DNA of 64,000 nucleotides from Bradyrhizobium sp. CCGUVB1N3 (lineage in GTDB: Bacteria; Pseudomonadota; Alphaproteobacteria; Rhizobiales; Xanthobacteraceae). The notes under the pieces were generated by a model. The model was not told where the DNA came from, did no database searches, and saw nothing but the letters and a program-made list of their open reading frames with translations. Shown piece after piece: positions 52,587 through 61,120 of this stretch (its first letter is position 1; each line of letters starts with the position of its first letter). The DNA is taken from the NCBI RefSeq assembly GCF_024199925.1, contig NZ_JANADR010000001.1:930001-994000 (forward strand), in the 5' to 3' direction. Position numbers and translations under genes: made by a program.

Positions 52587-53279
52587 ATGGAGGCAGCAGC
52601 AAGACCTCAACGCCAACTGGTGCGCCTGCGCGGCCGCTCCTACGTCGCCTTCGTCTTCGTGCCGACGGTTCCCATTGTCGACTGGCTCCAGGAGATCGAC
52701 GCTACGATCGCGCGTTCGCCGGGATTCTTTGCAGGCCGTCCCGTGGTGGTCGACCTGTCCTCGGTCGATCTCAGCCAATCCGGTATCACGCATCTGCTCG
52801 GGAGCCTCCAGGAGCGCAACATCCGCGTGCTCGGCCTCGAGGGGGTGGAGGAGGCGCGGCTGACGCCGAACATGCCCCCGCTGCTCTTGGGTGGTCGGTC
52901 TTGCGGGCTCGAGCCAAGCGCACCGAAGAAGGTCGAGGTCACGAAACAGCCGGCCTCGCTGCTGCTCGAAACCCCTGTGCGATCTGGCCAGACCGTGATC
53001 TTCCCCGAGGGCGATGTGACCATCCTGGGCTCGGTCGGCTCGGGTGCCGAGGTCGTCGCCGGCGGATCAATCCACGTCTATGGCGCGCTGCGCGGGCGCG
53101 CCATGGCGGGTGTCAACGGACACTCCTCCGCGCGCATCTATTGTCAAAAGATCGAGGCTGAACTGCTTGCAATTGATGGATTTTACCAGACCGCGGACGA
53201 CATCGACGCCGCCTTGCGCGGCAAGCCGGCTCAGGCCTGGCTACAGGGCAATACCATGCGAATTACAGCACTGAACTGA
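52587..53279 (+). CDS. minC: Septum site-determining protein MinC
   Basis: The 230-residue protein has the MinC N-terminal domain (ARPQRQLVRLRGRSYVAFVFVPTVPIVDWLQEID). The C-terminal beta-helix begins VRSGQTVIFPEGDVTILGSVGSGAEVVAGGSIHVYGALRGRAMAGVNGHSSARIYCQKIEAELLAI, the hallmark repeated Val/Gly strands. MinC inhibits FtsZ polymerisation and, with MinD, keeps division at midcell. It heads the minCDE operon, 21 bp before minD. Its length matches the family. Confidence 0.96.
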   Translation: MEAAARPQRQLVRLRGRSYVAFVFVPTVPIVDWLQEIDATIARSPGFFAGRPVVVDLSSVDLSQSGITHLLGSLQERNIRVLGLEGVEEARLTPNMPPLLLGGRSCGLEPSAPKKVEVTKQPASLLLETPVRSGQTVIFPEGDVTILGSVGSGAEVVAGGSIHVYGALRGRAMAGVNGHSSARIYCQKIEAELLAIDGFYQTADDIDAALRGKPAQAWLQGNTMRITALN

Positions 53280-53300
53280 CCAGAAAAGGAGACATTTCAG

Positions 53301-54116
53301 ATGAGTAAGGTACTGGTCGTGACATCAGGCAAGGGCGGGGTCGGCAAGACCACCACGACCGCAGCCTTGGGGGCGGCGCTGGCGCAGCGCGGCGACAAGG
53401 TCGTGGTCGTCGATTTTGACGTCGGCCTGCGCAACCTTGACCTCGTGATGGGCGCCGAGCGGCGCGTCGTGTTCGACCTCATCAACGTGGTGCAGGGGGT
53501 TGCAAAGCTCCCGCAGGCGCTGATCCGCGACAAGCGGCTGGAGAACCTCTGGCTGCTGCCGGCCTCCCAAACCCGCGACAAGGACGCGCTGACGGAGGAG
53601 GGCGTTCGCGCCGTCATCGCCGATTTGCGCAGCCGGTTCGACTGGGTGATCTGCGACAGCCCTGCCGGCATCGAGCGCGGCGCCTCCATGGCGATGCGCT
53701 TTGCCGACGAGGCCGTGATCGTCACCAACCCCGAGGTGTCCTCGGTTCGCGACTCCGACCGCATCATCGGCATGCTCGACTCCAAGACGGTGCGGGCCGA
53801 GAAGGGCGAGCGGGTCGAAAAGCACGTCCTGATCACGCGCTACGATCCCTCGCGTGCGTTGCGCGGCGAGATGCTGAACATCGACGACATCCTCGAGATA
53901 CTCGCAACGCCGCTGCTCGGCATCATCCCGGAGAGCCAGGACGTGCTGAAGGCCTCCAACGTCGGCACGCCCGTGACGCTGTCCAATGCGGACGGCGCGC
54001 CGGCGCGGGCCTACATGGACGCGGCGAAGCGGTTGTGTGGTGAAAGCATCCGGATGACCGTGCCTTCGGAGAAGAAGCGCTTCATGGATCGCCTCTTGCG
54101 GCGGAGGGCAGCATGA
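53301..54116 (+). CDS. minD: Septum site-determining ATPase MinD
   Basis: The 271-residue P-loop ATPase has the deviant Walker A SGKGGVGKTTTTAALGAALA, then VVVVDFDVGLRNLDLVMG, WVICDSPAGIERGASMAM and ITNPEVSSVRDSDRI-type segments. The C-terminal amphipathic membrane-targeting helix reads SEKKRFMDRLLRR. It binds membrane with ATP, recruits MinC and is released by MinE. AAAGGAG lies 7-8 bp before ATG 53301. Its last 4 bp overlap minE. Confidence 0.97.
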   Translation: MSKVLVVTSGKGGVGKTTTTAALGAALAQRGDKVVVVDFDVGLRNLDLVMGAERRVVFDLINVVQGVAKLPQALIRDKRLENLWLLPASQTRDKDALTEEGVRAVIADLRSRFDWVICDSPAGIERGASMAMRFADEAVIVTNPEVSSVRDSDRIIGMLDSKTVRAEKGERVEKHVLITRYDPSRALRGEMLNIDDILEILATPLLGIIPESQDVLKASNVGTPVTLSNADGAPARAYMDAAKRLCGESIRMTVPSEKKRFMDRLLRRRAA

Positions 54117-54394
54117 GCATGGGCCTGCTCCGGCTTCTTCGCGGCAACAAGGCCACTGCTCCGGTCGCGCGCGAGCGGTTGCAGATCCTGCTTGCCCATG
54201 AACGCGGACTGCGCGGCCAGCCCGATCTGCTGAGCGTGCTGCGTGAGGAAATCCTCGCCGTCGTCTCGAAGCACGTCAAGCTCGACCCGACCAAGGTGAT
54301 CGTGCGGCTGGAGCGCGGGGACGAAGTCTCGACGCTCGAGGTGGACATCGAGGTGCCCAACGACATCGAGCGCAAGCGGGCGGCGGTCGGGTAG
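54113..54394 (+). CDS. minE: Cell division topological specificity factor MinE
   Basis: The 93-residue protein has an N-terminal amphipathic part (MSMGLLRLLRGNKATAPVARERLQILLAHERGL). The dimerisation domain follows with LREEILAVVSKHVKLDPTKVIVRLERGDEVSTLEVDIEVP, a full MinE layout. It stimulates MinD ATPase and drives the pole-to-pole pattern. It overlaps minD by 4 bp (ATGA), and the operon ends at the hairpin at 54432-54466. Confidence 0.96.
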   Translation: MSMGLLRLLRGNKATAPVARERLQILLAHERGLRGQPDLLSVLREEILAVVSKHVKLDPTKVIVRLERGDEVSTLEVDIEVPNDIERKRAAVG

Positions 54395-54431
54395 GGGCCC
54401 GGCCGCGGTCTTCTAACTTGGGGTGGATGAG

Positions 54432-54466
54432 AAGGCAGTCCGCTGGCGACAGCGGGCTGCCTTTGT
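54432..54466 (+). terminator. Rho-independent terminator of the min operon
   Basis: AAGGCAGTCCGCT and AGCGGGCTGCCTT form a 13-bp stem (one G-U pair) with a 6-nt loop, followed by TTTGTTG. It lies 38 bp after the minE stop. Confidence 0.8.
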
Positions 54467-54610
54467 TGCGTTCGCAACGTCGAGCCGTTCAAATTCCCGA
54501 GCCTGCCGATGTGATGTGAGTCGGGGGAACCCGGATTGCGCTCGTCCGTTTGAGAGAGGCCGCGGCGGCGTCAACGCCGTGGCTGCGACGCGTCAGCGGG
54601 GAGAGCGCCC

Positions 54611-54796
54611 ATGATGTCCGAGATCCAGGTCCATACCATCGCGCGTCAGATGCTCGAGAAGCACGGTTTTGCTGCGATCGCTCAGGCCGCCCAGCAGGCG
54701 CAAGCCTGCGAGGGCCGCGGCGAGGCCGAGGAGGCGAAGGAGTGGCGTCACATCGCGGACGCCATGAAGATCATGAAGGGGCCCCACCAGAGCTGA
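54611..54796 (+). CDS. Conserved small hypothetical protein
   Basis: The 61-residue helical protein reads MMSEIQVHTIARQMLEKHGFAAIAQAAQQAQACEGRGEAEEAKEWRHIADAMKIMKGP. The ARQMLE..G..A...AAQ.A......G...EA..W..IA.A.. pattern occurs in small proteins of Bradyrhizobium whose function is unknown. GGGGAG near 54598-54603 precedes two adjacent ATGs (54611 and 54614). It follows the min terminator and appears to be its own unit. Confidence 0.65.
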   Translation: MMSEIQVHTIARQMLEKHGFAAIAQAAQQAQACEGRGEAEEAKEWRHIADAMKIMKGPHQS

Positions 54797-54832
54797 ACTG
54801 GCGCGGATGATCAACCTCCTGAAAGCCCACAT

Positions 54833-55078
54833 CTAGTGCGCGTACGGTTCGGTGCCCGGCGCCGGCGGCTTGTGCTGCGTCTGCGCCTGGCTGCTGCGCT
54901 CGCCGGTCTCCTTGCAGGGAAGCTGGGTCGACGAGCCGTCCGGTGCCTGCTGATAGGCGCTGCACGTTGACGCGGCCGATTTCTCTTCGGCCTGCTGGCT
55001 GTTCGAATTCCTGGCGAGCACGGGCGCTGTCAACGCGCCTGCGAGCACCCCTATAAGCAGGATGTGGGCAGTCCGCAT
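54833..55078 (-). CDS. Small secreted hypothetical protein
   Basis: The 81-residue protein has a signal peptide (MRTAHILLIGVLAGALTAPVLA) and then a polar mature part with two cysteines (ASTCSAYQQAPDGSSTQLPCKE) and a Pro-rich end. GGAG sits a few bases before ATG 55078. An in-frame read from the broken IalB-like gene upstream runs into it, but that is a consequence of the frameshift there, so I treat this as a separate gene. The function is unknown. Confidence 0.7.
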   Translation of the reverse strand: MRTAHILLIGVLAGALTAPVLARNSNSQQAEEKSAASTCSAYQQAPDGSSTQLPCKETGERSSQAQTQHKPPAPGTEPYAH

Positions 55079-55184
55079 CGGGGATCTCCTTGACGAAGCC
55101 GCCTGCATGCTTGCGAGGATTGTGACGATTGTTGGCCAAGGCCACCGGTTCCATCGCGGCATGGCTAACGTTTGCGCGAACGCC

Positions 55185-56308
55185 TCACTGTCCCTCGGGC
55201 TCGACGGCGATGTCGTTGCGGCGGGCGCAGGCGCGAAGCCAGCCGATGATGCCGGGCTGCACCGAGAATTCATAATTGTCCTCGACAGTCTTGGCCTTGA
55301 CAGCACCGAACCCTTCTCGATCGCCGCGGCAAGTGCCGCCCCATGCTGCGGAACGATATTGATTTCGTCGGGCCCCTCGATTTGCGCGGAAAAGTCGGCA
55401 AACGGCGCGTTGCCGACCTTCAGCGTCGCCTCGATGGACTGGCCTTCCGGCAGATTGAGCTTGGAATCTTTCAGCATCACGTTCAGCCCCTTGGCGCGGC
55501 TGACCATCAGGAAGGTCCCGAGGCGTCGTGAGGGCGTGTCCGTGCTGAAGCGGTAGTGGCGGCGGATGAAGCAGACGACGATCGCGCCGTCGCGATTGCG
55601 CAGTTCCGAGGCATCCCAGCCTTCGATCCTCTGCTTGTCTTCGATTCCGGGCGGGCCGGCCGGTGTGGGCTGCATCACCGCGATCTTCGGCGAGCGCGGC
55701 CGTGGCGTCGGCATATCAGCGGTGTTGGGATCGGTCGGTCTGTCGATCGCGATGTCGAACGTCTTGCCGCATTGCTTCAGCCAGTTCAGCGCTTCTGCCG
55801 GCAGGTCGAGGGCGATTGTACCGGTATCGACGCCGGCACCCGCCGAGCGCAGCGTCACGTTGCGCGCTTTGGCAAGCCCCGTGAGCGCGCCCTCGGCGTC
55901 ACCGGGATGAAGCGCGAATGCGGTGCCGACCGGGAAGCCGACTGCCGGAAATGTGCGCTCGTCGATGACGATCTCGGCCTGGTCGTCCAGCACCCGTTCG
56001 CTCGGCAGGCCGTCGTCCATGATCGTGATGACGAAGCCTGAGCCTCGGCTGATGGTGAGCGCGAAGCGGGTGTCGACCTTGCCGCCCGCCTCGGTGCGCT
56101 GCCTCGGCGCAACCAGCACGCATTGCCTCACCTTGCCGTCCGGTCCAACTTGGGGCACGGCGCTCCAGACGCCTTGCGGAAAGCGCACCTGCTGCCCCGC
56201 CACGGGCTTGTCCGCCGTCGCGGCGAAGGCGGGCAGTGCCAATGTTGCGGCGATGAGCGCCGCAAGCGCCGCCGTCCGGCGCTTCCAATGCGTACGACCT
56301 TGAGGCAT
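55185..56308 (-). pseudogene. IalB-like secreted protein with single-base frameshift
   Basis: The signal peptide (RRTAALAALIAATLALPAFA) is followed by two IalB-like halves: residues ~40-190 with GVWSAVPQVGPDGKVRQCVLVAP and LKQCGKTFDIAID, and ~220-360 with DASELRNRDGAIVVCFIRRHYRFS. After AAAIEKG the frame shifts. Reading one base over gives FGAVKAKTVEDNYEFSVQPGIIGWLRACARR, a sensible end, with a stop at 55185-55187. One missing G in the run at 55311-55313 (CCC on the plus strand) explains it. The IalB assignment is from general pattern, not a search. Confidence 0.7.
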
Positions 56309-56399
56309 GGCCCCTCTCGCGTTTTCCTCAGCTTGAGGGATTGGACGCGAAGGAGGGACCCGAGGTTCACCGGTGGCGCAGGTTTGCGCTGCGGGAGCG

Positions 56400-56777
56400 T
56401 TATTTGGCGTGAATGAGCCCGGCGAGGTTGGTCTTCTGGGCTTCGCACCAGCGGCTCATCCCCAGCCGCCGCTGGTCGAGATCGGTCGATTGGGTTGCGA
56501 CCGCAACCTCGGCCATGAGGTCGTCGTCCTGCTTCTCGCCCATCTTGCCGCCGGTGTGCATGAAGGCGATGGCCTTGCGGACTTTTTCAGTCGTGCCGTC
56601 GGGCAGCTGCATGTCCTGCGCTCGCTTCACCAGGTCCTGATAGACGAGATCGGTGCCGGGGCATTCGACCTTGGCGGCGAAGGCCTGCAGGACCATCGTC
56701 ACATAGACCGACCGCGGCTCGGCCTGGGCGGGGGCAGCAATCAGCATCAAGCCCGCGATCAACCAACCATAGCGCAT
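56400..56777 (-). CDS. Secreted hypothetical protein
   Basis: The 125-residue protein has a signal peptide (MRYGWLIAGLMLIAAPAQA) and a helical mature domain: VYVTMVLQAFAAKVECPGTDLVYQDLVKRAQDMQLPDGTTEKVRKAIAFMHTGGKMGEKQDDDLMAEV. Two cysteines (VECPG and SRWCEAQ) could pair. No family is recognised. ATG 56777 has GGGAGGAC-type purines upstream. It lies near the IalB-like pseudogene on the same strand but 92 bp apart. Confidence 0.75.
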   Translation of the reverse strand: MRYGWLIAGLMLIAAPAQAEPRSVYVTMVLQAFAAKVECPGTDLVYQDLVKRAQDMQLPDGTTEKVRKAIAFMHTGGKMGEKQDDDLMAEVAVATQSTDLDQRRLGMSRWCEAQKTNLAGLIHAK

Positions 56778-56939
56778 TCCAATGTCCTCCCGTTTTTTGG
56801 GAGGCTAGCGTCAGGGGGCCCGCTGCGCAATGGGGGGTGGAAGATCGCGCGCGCCCGTGCGCGCCATCAGGCCGGGACGCTCACGCGGAATGCCGCCCCG
56901 TCATGCGACGGTGAATGCGGGATGGCGGTGCGCGACGAG

Positions 56940-57176
56940 CTAACCGGACCGTTGCCAGCTCGGAACGGGATCGAGCGGCGTGCGATAGACCTCGTTGTGA
57001 TCGCGATCGGTGACGCGCACGGCGCAGCCCCTGTGCTGAAGACCGGGATTCACCTGCGACAACTCGTTGGCCAGTTGTTCGGCGCGATCGGAGGCGACCT
57101 CGAGGTCTTCGAGGATAATGCCGCCCTGGTTCTTGAACTCTTCATCAACCACGAGATCAAAGGAGTAGTAAGGCAT
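56940..57176 (-). CDS. DUF6894-like small protein
   Basis: The 78-residue protein reads MPYYSFDLVVDEEFKNQGGIILEDLEVASDRAEQLANELSQVNPGLQHRGCAVRVTDRDHNEVYRTPLDPV. The MPxYxFD...DxEG/GxxxxDLExAxxxAxxxA...V.V.D..G..V...P..V pattern is that of the DUF6894 family, numerous in Bradyrhizobium, with no known function. The start at ATG 57176 matches the family's MPxYxFD start; a longer frame begins at 57230. Confidence 0.72.
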   Translation of the reverse strand: MPYYSFDLVVDEEFKNQGGIILEDLEVASDRAEQLANELSQVNPGLQHRGCAVRVTDRDHNEVYRTPLDPVPSWQRSG

Positions 57177-57415
57177 CCGAGGTCCCCAAGTGTTCACCGG
57201 CAGGTCTTGAGTACTCAAGTCCGACGACAAGTCTCACGCAGGAGATGGTACCACTGAGTCGATCTTTCCCGAACGAAGTGTCCGCGCAATCTCTGTGCTT
57301 ATGGCGCAAAAATCATGTGCAGTACGCGAGGTCGTTAAGATTTTATTAAGTATGGGCGCATCATGCTCACAGCATGGAATTGCAACAGAACCGGGCTCCG
57401 GGAACCGGCAGTTGC

Positions 57416-57457
57416 AAGAGAAGGCCGGCGGCATAAATCCCGACGGCCTTTTCTCTT
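57416..57457 (+). terminator. Intergenic hairpin, possible end of a small RNA
   Basis: GAGAAGGCCG and CGGCCTTTTCTC pair with a 2-nt bulge around a 14-nt loop, followed by TTTGCG. No gene on the plus strand ends nearby, so it may terminate an unannotated transcript from the AT-rich patch at about 57330. The evidence is weak. Confidence 0.4.
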
Positions 57458-57527
57458 TGCGAGCGCGGCACAAATCCTCGCTACCGTAGTGGCCCGGACT
57501 CAACGCCTCGCGACGACTCGGACAGCG

Positions 57528-57788
57528 TCACCTTTGCTTCGGCGTAAGCCAGCGCACGAGCGAGACGAGCGCGTAGGTCACAATCGCAAGCGGTGCAATC
57601 AGCACCAGCATACCGAACAGCGTCATGACGTTGGCGACGAAGTTGTCGGCGGCCTGCGGCCCTGCGACCGCGGAGATGATCCAGCCTGCTAGTCCGATCA
57701 GCGCGAACAGCCCGACGATCGCGAACAGAATGACCGGCGGCGTTGCCGCGAGCCATAGATTCGAAACGAAGCGTCTGATCGTCAGCAT
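57528..57788 (-). CDS. Small membrane protein with two transmembrane helices
   Basis: The 86-residue protein has a short basic start (MLTIRRFVSNLW), two membrane segments (about residues 15-40, TPPVILFAIVGLFALIGLAGWII; and 57-80, LFGMLVLIAPLAIVTYALVSLV) and a basic end RWLTPKQR. The family is not recognised. It is preceded by a dispersed palindromic repeat and has no partner gene. Confidence 0.65.
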   Translation of the reverse strand: MLTIRRFVSNLWLAATPPVILFAIVGLFALIGLAGWIISAVAGPQAADNFVANVMTLFGMLVLIAPLAIVTYALVSLVRWLTPKQR

Positions 57789-57881
57789 GGTTGTCAGCTC
57801 GAGGCGGATGACCGGTCGGTAAGCGAATCGGTCCTCCGTCTTGGTCTCGCCGTGCTGTCGAAGGGTTCACGAGCTGAGGCC

Positions 57882-58005
57882 AAAGCGCGATGTGATCAGG
57901 ATGAATCGTCATCGCGCTTTAGGTTGTCGTTTGAGCATGATCTCCGCGCAAACGCGTTCCGTTTGTCGCGAGGAAAAACCGCTTCACCTTTTTCCGGATC
58001 CTGCG
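57882..58005. repeat. Dispersed palindromic repeat of rhizobial type
   Basis: AAAGCGCGATG (57882-57892) and CATCGCGCTTT (57910-57920) are perfect inverted repeats around a 17-nt loop containing GATCAGGATGAATC. The following GCATGATCTCC and CCGCTTCACCTTTTTCCGG complete the wording of a repeat found in very many copies in Bradyrhizobium and relatives. Confidence 0.65.
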
Positions 58006-58968
58006 CTAGTGCACCGGCATCGGCGGGCGCACCACCGGTCCGTCGTCATCGGCGAGCTGCGAGGTGGAAGCAGGCGGTGGCGGCGGCGGAACGGCAGCGG
58101 CTTGCGGCGGAGGCGCGATCGGCGCCGGTGCGTAAGTCGGTGCATAGGTCGCGGCCACGGGCCTGGGTTTACGGACAGGCGGCGCCGGCGGCCGCGGTGG
58201 CAGAGCCGAAAGTTTTGCGCGCGGATCGGCAATCCTGGCCTCTGCCGGTTTCGGCGGTGCGGCTTTCGCGATCTCGCGTGCCATCTGCTCCTGGCTCGCT
58301 TTCAGCTCGGCGATGTTGGCCTTGAGCTGCGCGATCTGCTGCGTCATGGCGGCGAGATCGCGCGTCATCGACTGGAGCGACTGTGCCGCGTCGGGCGCCG
58401 CCGCCGGCGGATTCGTGTTGCTGTTGTCCTGTGCCTGAACCGGAGTTGCCGGTTGCTGCTCGGCGGGCTGATCGGGCGCAGTCGCTTGCTGCTCGGTAGC
58501 TGCGGACTGCTCCGTGGCCGGCGGCGTCGCCTGGGACGGCGAAGCCACCAGGGTCGGCATCCATGCAGCGATTATCGCTTTCGCCGAATCGCCATGTGTC
58601 TGCCAGGCGACGGTCGCGGCGGCACTGCCTCCGGCAAACAGCAGGGTGACGAACGCGCCGCTGAACCATCTGCCGACCGACGAGCGCTTGCGCGTGACGC
58701 GGAGATCGGCAGCCGCTGCGCGAACTGCGGTATCGACCGACGGCGCCGCAGCGGGAGCCTCCTTCACCAGATTGATCTTCAGATTGATCTTGGGCTCCGG
58801 ACGCGTTGCGCTGTCAGGCACGAGCGTAGGCGCGGGCGCGGCCTTGTCCGGGCGCGAGGCGAGGACGATCTCGGGTGCGATATCGAGCGCGTCGTGCGGA
58901 TCGTTATCCTTCGCCGTGTCCTTGACGATTTCATCGACGATTTGCTTGCTGTTCAGCGTCGCGAGCAT
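58006..58968 (-). CDS. Hypothetical Pro/Ala-rich membrane-anchored protein
   Basis: The 320-residue protein has an N-terminal polar region with repeated NLKINL strands and one membrane helix at about residues 95-120 (RKRSSVGRWFSGAFVTLLFAGGSAAATVAWQ). A low-complexity Pro/Gln/Ala stretch follows, then a coiled coil (LQSMTRDLAAMTQQIAQLKANIAELKASQEQMAREIAK, ~200-240) and a Pro-rich tail with tyrosines. The layout suggests a cell-envelope spacer, seen as a conserved hypothetical in rhizobia. It is divergent from the L,D-transpeptidase lipoprotein at 59236. Confidence 0.8.
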   Translation of the reverse strand: MLATLNSKQIVDEIVKDTAKDNDPHDALDIAPEIVLASRPDKAAPAPTLVPDSATRPEPKINLKINLVKEAPAAAPSVDTAVRAAAADLRVTRKRSSVGRWFSGAFVTLLFAGGSAAATVAWQTHGDSAKAIIAAWMPTLVASPSQATPPATEQSAATEQQATAPDQPAEQQPATPVQAQDNSNTNPPAAAPDAAQSLQSMTRDLAAMTQQIAQLKANIAELKASQEQMAREIAKAAPPKPAEARIADPRAKLSALPPRPPAPPVRKPRPVAATYAPTYAPAPIAPPPQAAAVPPPPPPASTSQLADDDGPVVRPPMPVH

Positions 58969-59235
58969 CGAAGCTCCTTAAACCTTGGTCGTCCGCATTT
59001 GCGCGAGCCGATTGAAAGAGGTCACTCGGTCCTCCGCCCCCAGTGCGCACGAGTCCAGCCGGGTTTGACCAAAGCAAGGCGGAGGGAAGGAGAGTGTGGG
59101 GCCGCCCCCTTGCCGGACGTGCCGGCGGAACCCCTTGCTCCCGAATACTTGTCAGTTTTCCCGCCGTACTGCCATTTTTTCAGCACGATTTGGGCAGCTG
59201 ATGTCGATGGTTGGGGGCGCAACCTGGGGCAGGCT

Positions 59236-59889
59236 GTGCAAAAATCCTCTATCGCAATATTGGTAGCCGCGTTGCTGCCACTTGGCGGTTGCATGCAGGC
59301 GACACTGTCGCCGTCCAACAATGCAAGCATGACGCCGCGCGACCGGCAGTTGCTGGCGCATACGCCTTACGCGCAGGCGAACGTGCCCGAGCAGTATCTC
59401 CGCCATATCGTCGACTATCCGCGCAGGGAGCAGCCGGGCACCATCCTGGTCGATACCGATGCGCGCTATCTCTACTACGTCATGCCGGATGGCAAGGCGA
59501 TCCGCTACGGCGTGGCCGTCGGCGAGGAGGCAATGGCGTTCTCCGGCGTGGCGCGGGTTGGCAAGATGGCCGCTTGGCCGGACTGGATCCCGACGCCGGA
59601 GATCCAGGAACGGCTGGGGCCTTATCCTTCGCGCGTTCCCGGTGGCGCGGCCAATCCGCTCGGCGCGCGGGCGCTTTACCTGTACGCCGGAAACAAGGAC
59701 ACGCTCTACCGCATTCACGGCACCAACCAGCCGGAATATATCGGCCAGGCGATCTCGTCCGGCTGCATCCGGATGCGCAACGAGGATGTCATTGACCTCT
59801 ATGACCGGGTGAAGATGGGTTCGACCGTGGTGGTGCTGCCACCTGGACGGACGGCGCAAACCGGCATGGGAGATGGCTTGCGCGGGTGA
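59236..59889 (+). CDS. L,D-transpeptidase (YkuD) lipoprotein
   Basis: The 217-residue protein starts at GTG 59236 and has a lipoprotein signal ending in LPLGGC (lipobox). The ErfK/YbiS/YkuD catalytic domain covers residues ~75-210, with YLYYVMPDGKAIRYGVAVG near its start and the active-site motif HGTNQPEYIGQAISSGCIRMRNEDV (His then Cys). It would form 3-3 crosslinks or attach lipoproteins to peptidoglycan. The start codon is GTG because no ATG lies in frame near the lipobox. The last 169 bp are duplicated at 61121-61289. Confidence 0.85.
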   Translation: MQKSSIAILVAALLPLGGCMQATLSPSNNASMTPRDRQLLAHTPYAQANVPEQYLRHIVDYPRREQPGTILVDTDARYLYYVMPDGKAIRYGVAVGEEAMAFSGVARVGKMAAWPDWIPTPEIQERLGPYPSRVPGGAANPLGARALYLYAGNKDTLYRIHGTNQPEYIGQAISSGCIRMRNEDVIDLYDRVKMGSTVVVLPPGRTAQTGMGDGLRG

Positions 59890-59996
59890 GGCCGCTGTTG
59901 TCCGGAGCGCCAGCCGCTTGCGGACAATTTTAGGTATTCTCTTGCGGCGTCCGTAATGCTTCGCGCCTAGCGTGCAGCGAGCAAGGGGTTGCTCGC

Positions 59997-60995
59997 ATGT
60001 ATCTCGTCAAGAATTCTCTGCGCGCGCTGTTCGCTGCGCTGATACCGCTCGCCATCGTGGAAGCCGTGCTGATGGCGTTCGCGATTGCCGGCGGACAGGT
60101 GACAGCTCCCGTCGGCGTGCCAGCACCGGATCAGATCGTCGTGTTCTATACCGGACGTATGGCCATGAATGCCGCGCTGCTGTTTGCCGGCCATTTCATG
60201 CTGCGGCAGTGGACGATCTCGAGCCGGCTCGCTTACGGGCTCATGGGCGGCATCATGGCGGCCGTGAGCTACGGCATCGCGATTCGCCACCACATCCAGC
60301 TTGCAGCGCCGGGCGACGACATGGTCGTGACGATTGGCCTCCTGCCGACGATTGCAGGAATGATCGGCGGATTTCTCTACGGCCAGTTTGCCGGCCTGAT
60401 CCAGGTCGCGGGCGCAGCGCGCGTTGCGTCCGGTGAGGTCGCGTCAGGAGGGGCGGAACGGCCGGCTACCCCGCTCATGTTCGATGGTCCTGTCCAGGTC
60501 CGCACCTCGGTCGCAGGGATAGCGATCGCGGCAGTCATGCCGGCGGTGCTTGCAACGCTTCTGCCCTACACGCTGCTACCGTTGCTCATGAACGGCTTCG
60601 AGGACAAGAGCACCGCGCATATCTTCGCCGCTGTGATCCCCGCGCAGACCTTCCTGGTTATGCTGGTCGTCACGGTCATCCCGTCGACCATCTTCATGCT
60701 TTGCGTGCATCACATCGCGCGCGCGATGAGCCGGCGCCGCACGTGGGAATATGCTGCGATCGGCGCCGCGATGGCGTTCGCCTGCATGCTGCTGCTCGCG
60801 CTCGTGGTGCCGCTGCTCGCTGTTCTGCTGGTGCCGGCTGCGTTCTGTGGAGCCGTGATGGGCGCACTCTACCGGCGCTTCGCCGGCATCGAGCCCTTGC
60901 CGTTGCCTGAGGTCGTGATCGCGACCGATCCCAATACACTCGTCGGCGCCGATCATCCATCACGACATCAGCACAGTGTGATTCTCAGCAACTGA
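59997..60995 (+). CDS. Polytopic membrane protein of unknown function
   Basis: The 332-residue protein has roughly seven or eight hydrophobic segments, including ALFAALIPLAIVEAVLMAFAIAGG, AALLFAGHFML, LAYGLMGGIMAAVSYGIAI, VVTIGLLPTIAGMIGGFLYGQFAGLI, VAGIAIAAVMPAVLATLLPY, FLVMLVVTVIPSTIFMLCVHHIA and the C-terminal FACMLLLALVVPLLAVLLVPAAFCGAVMGALY. No transport signature is recognised. It lies between the L,D-transpeptidase gene and a copy of its 3' end. Confidence 0.72.
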   Translation: MYLVKNSLRALFAALIPLAIVEAVLMAFAIAGGQVTAPVGVPAPDQIVVFYTGRMAMNAALLFAGHFMLRQWTISSRLAYGLMGGIMAAVSYGIAIRHHIQLAAPGDDMVVTIGLLPTIAGMIGGFLYGQFAGLIQVAGAARVASGEVASGGAERPATPLMFDGPVQVRTSVAGIAIAAVMPAVLATLLPYTLLPLLMNGFEDKSTAHIFAAVIPAQTFLVMLVVTVIPSTIFMLCVHHIARAMSRRRTWEYAAIGAAMAFACMLLLALVVPLLAVLLVPAAFCGAVMGALYRRFAGIEPLPLPEVVIATDPNTLVGADHPSRHQHSVILSN

Positions 60996-61120
60996 TTGCC
61001 AAGGAGGGGACATAAGGGGCTTGCGGCGCTTGGCCGTTGCGGCGCTCTGGTTCACGATCAAGCCCGTCCTAGTGAAGCAGGAAATCAGGCGGCTCCAGGT
61101 GAGCGCGGACGCGCCGACCC

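Noticed and set aside
57841..59235. A long plus-strand frame leading into the L,D-transpeptidase
   Set aside because: The stretch is antisense to the Pro-rich protein gene and crosses a dispersed repeat; the lipoprotein signal at 59236 marks the real start.
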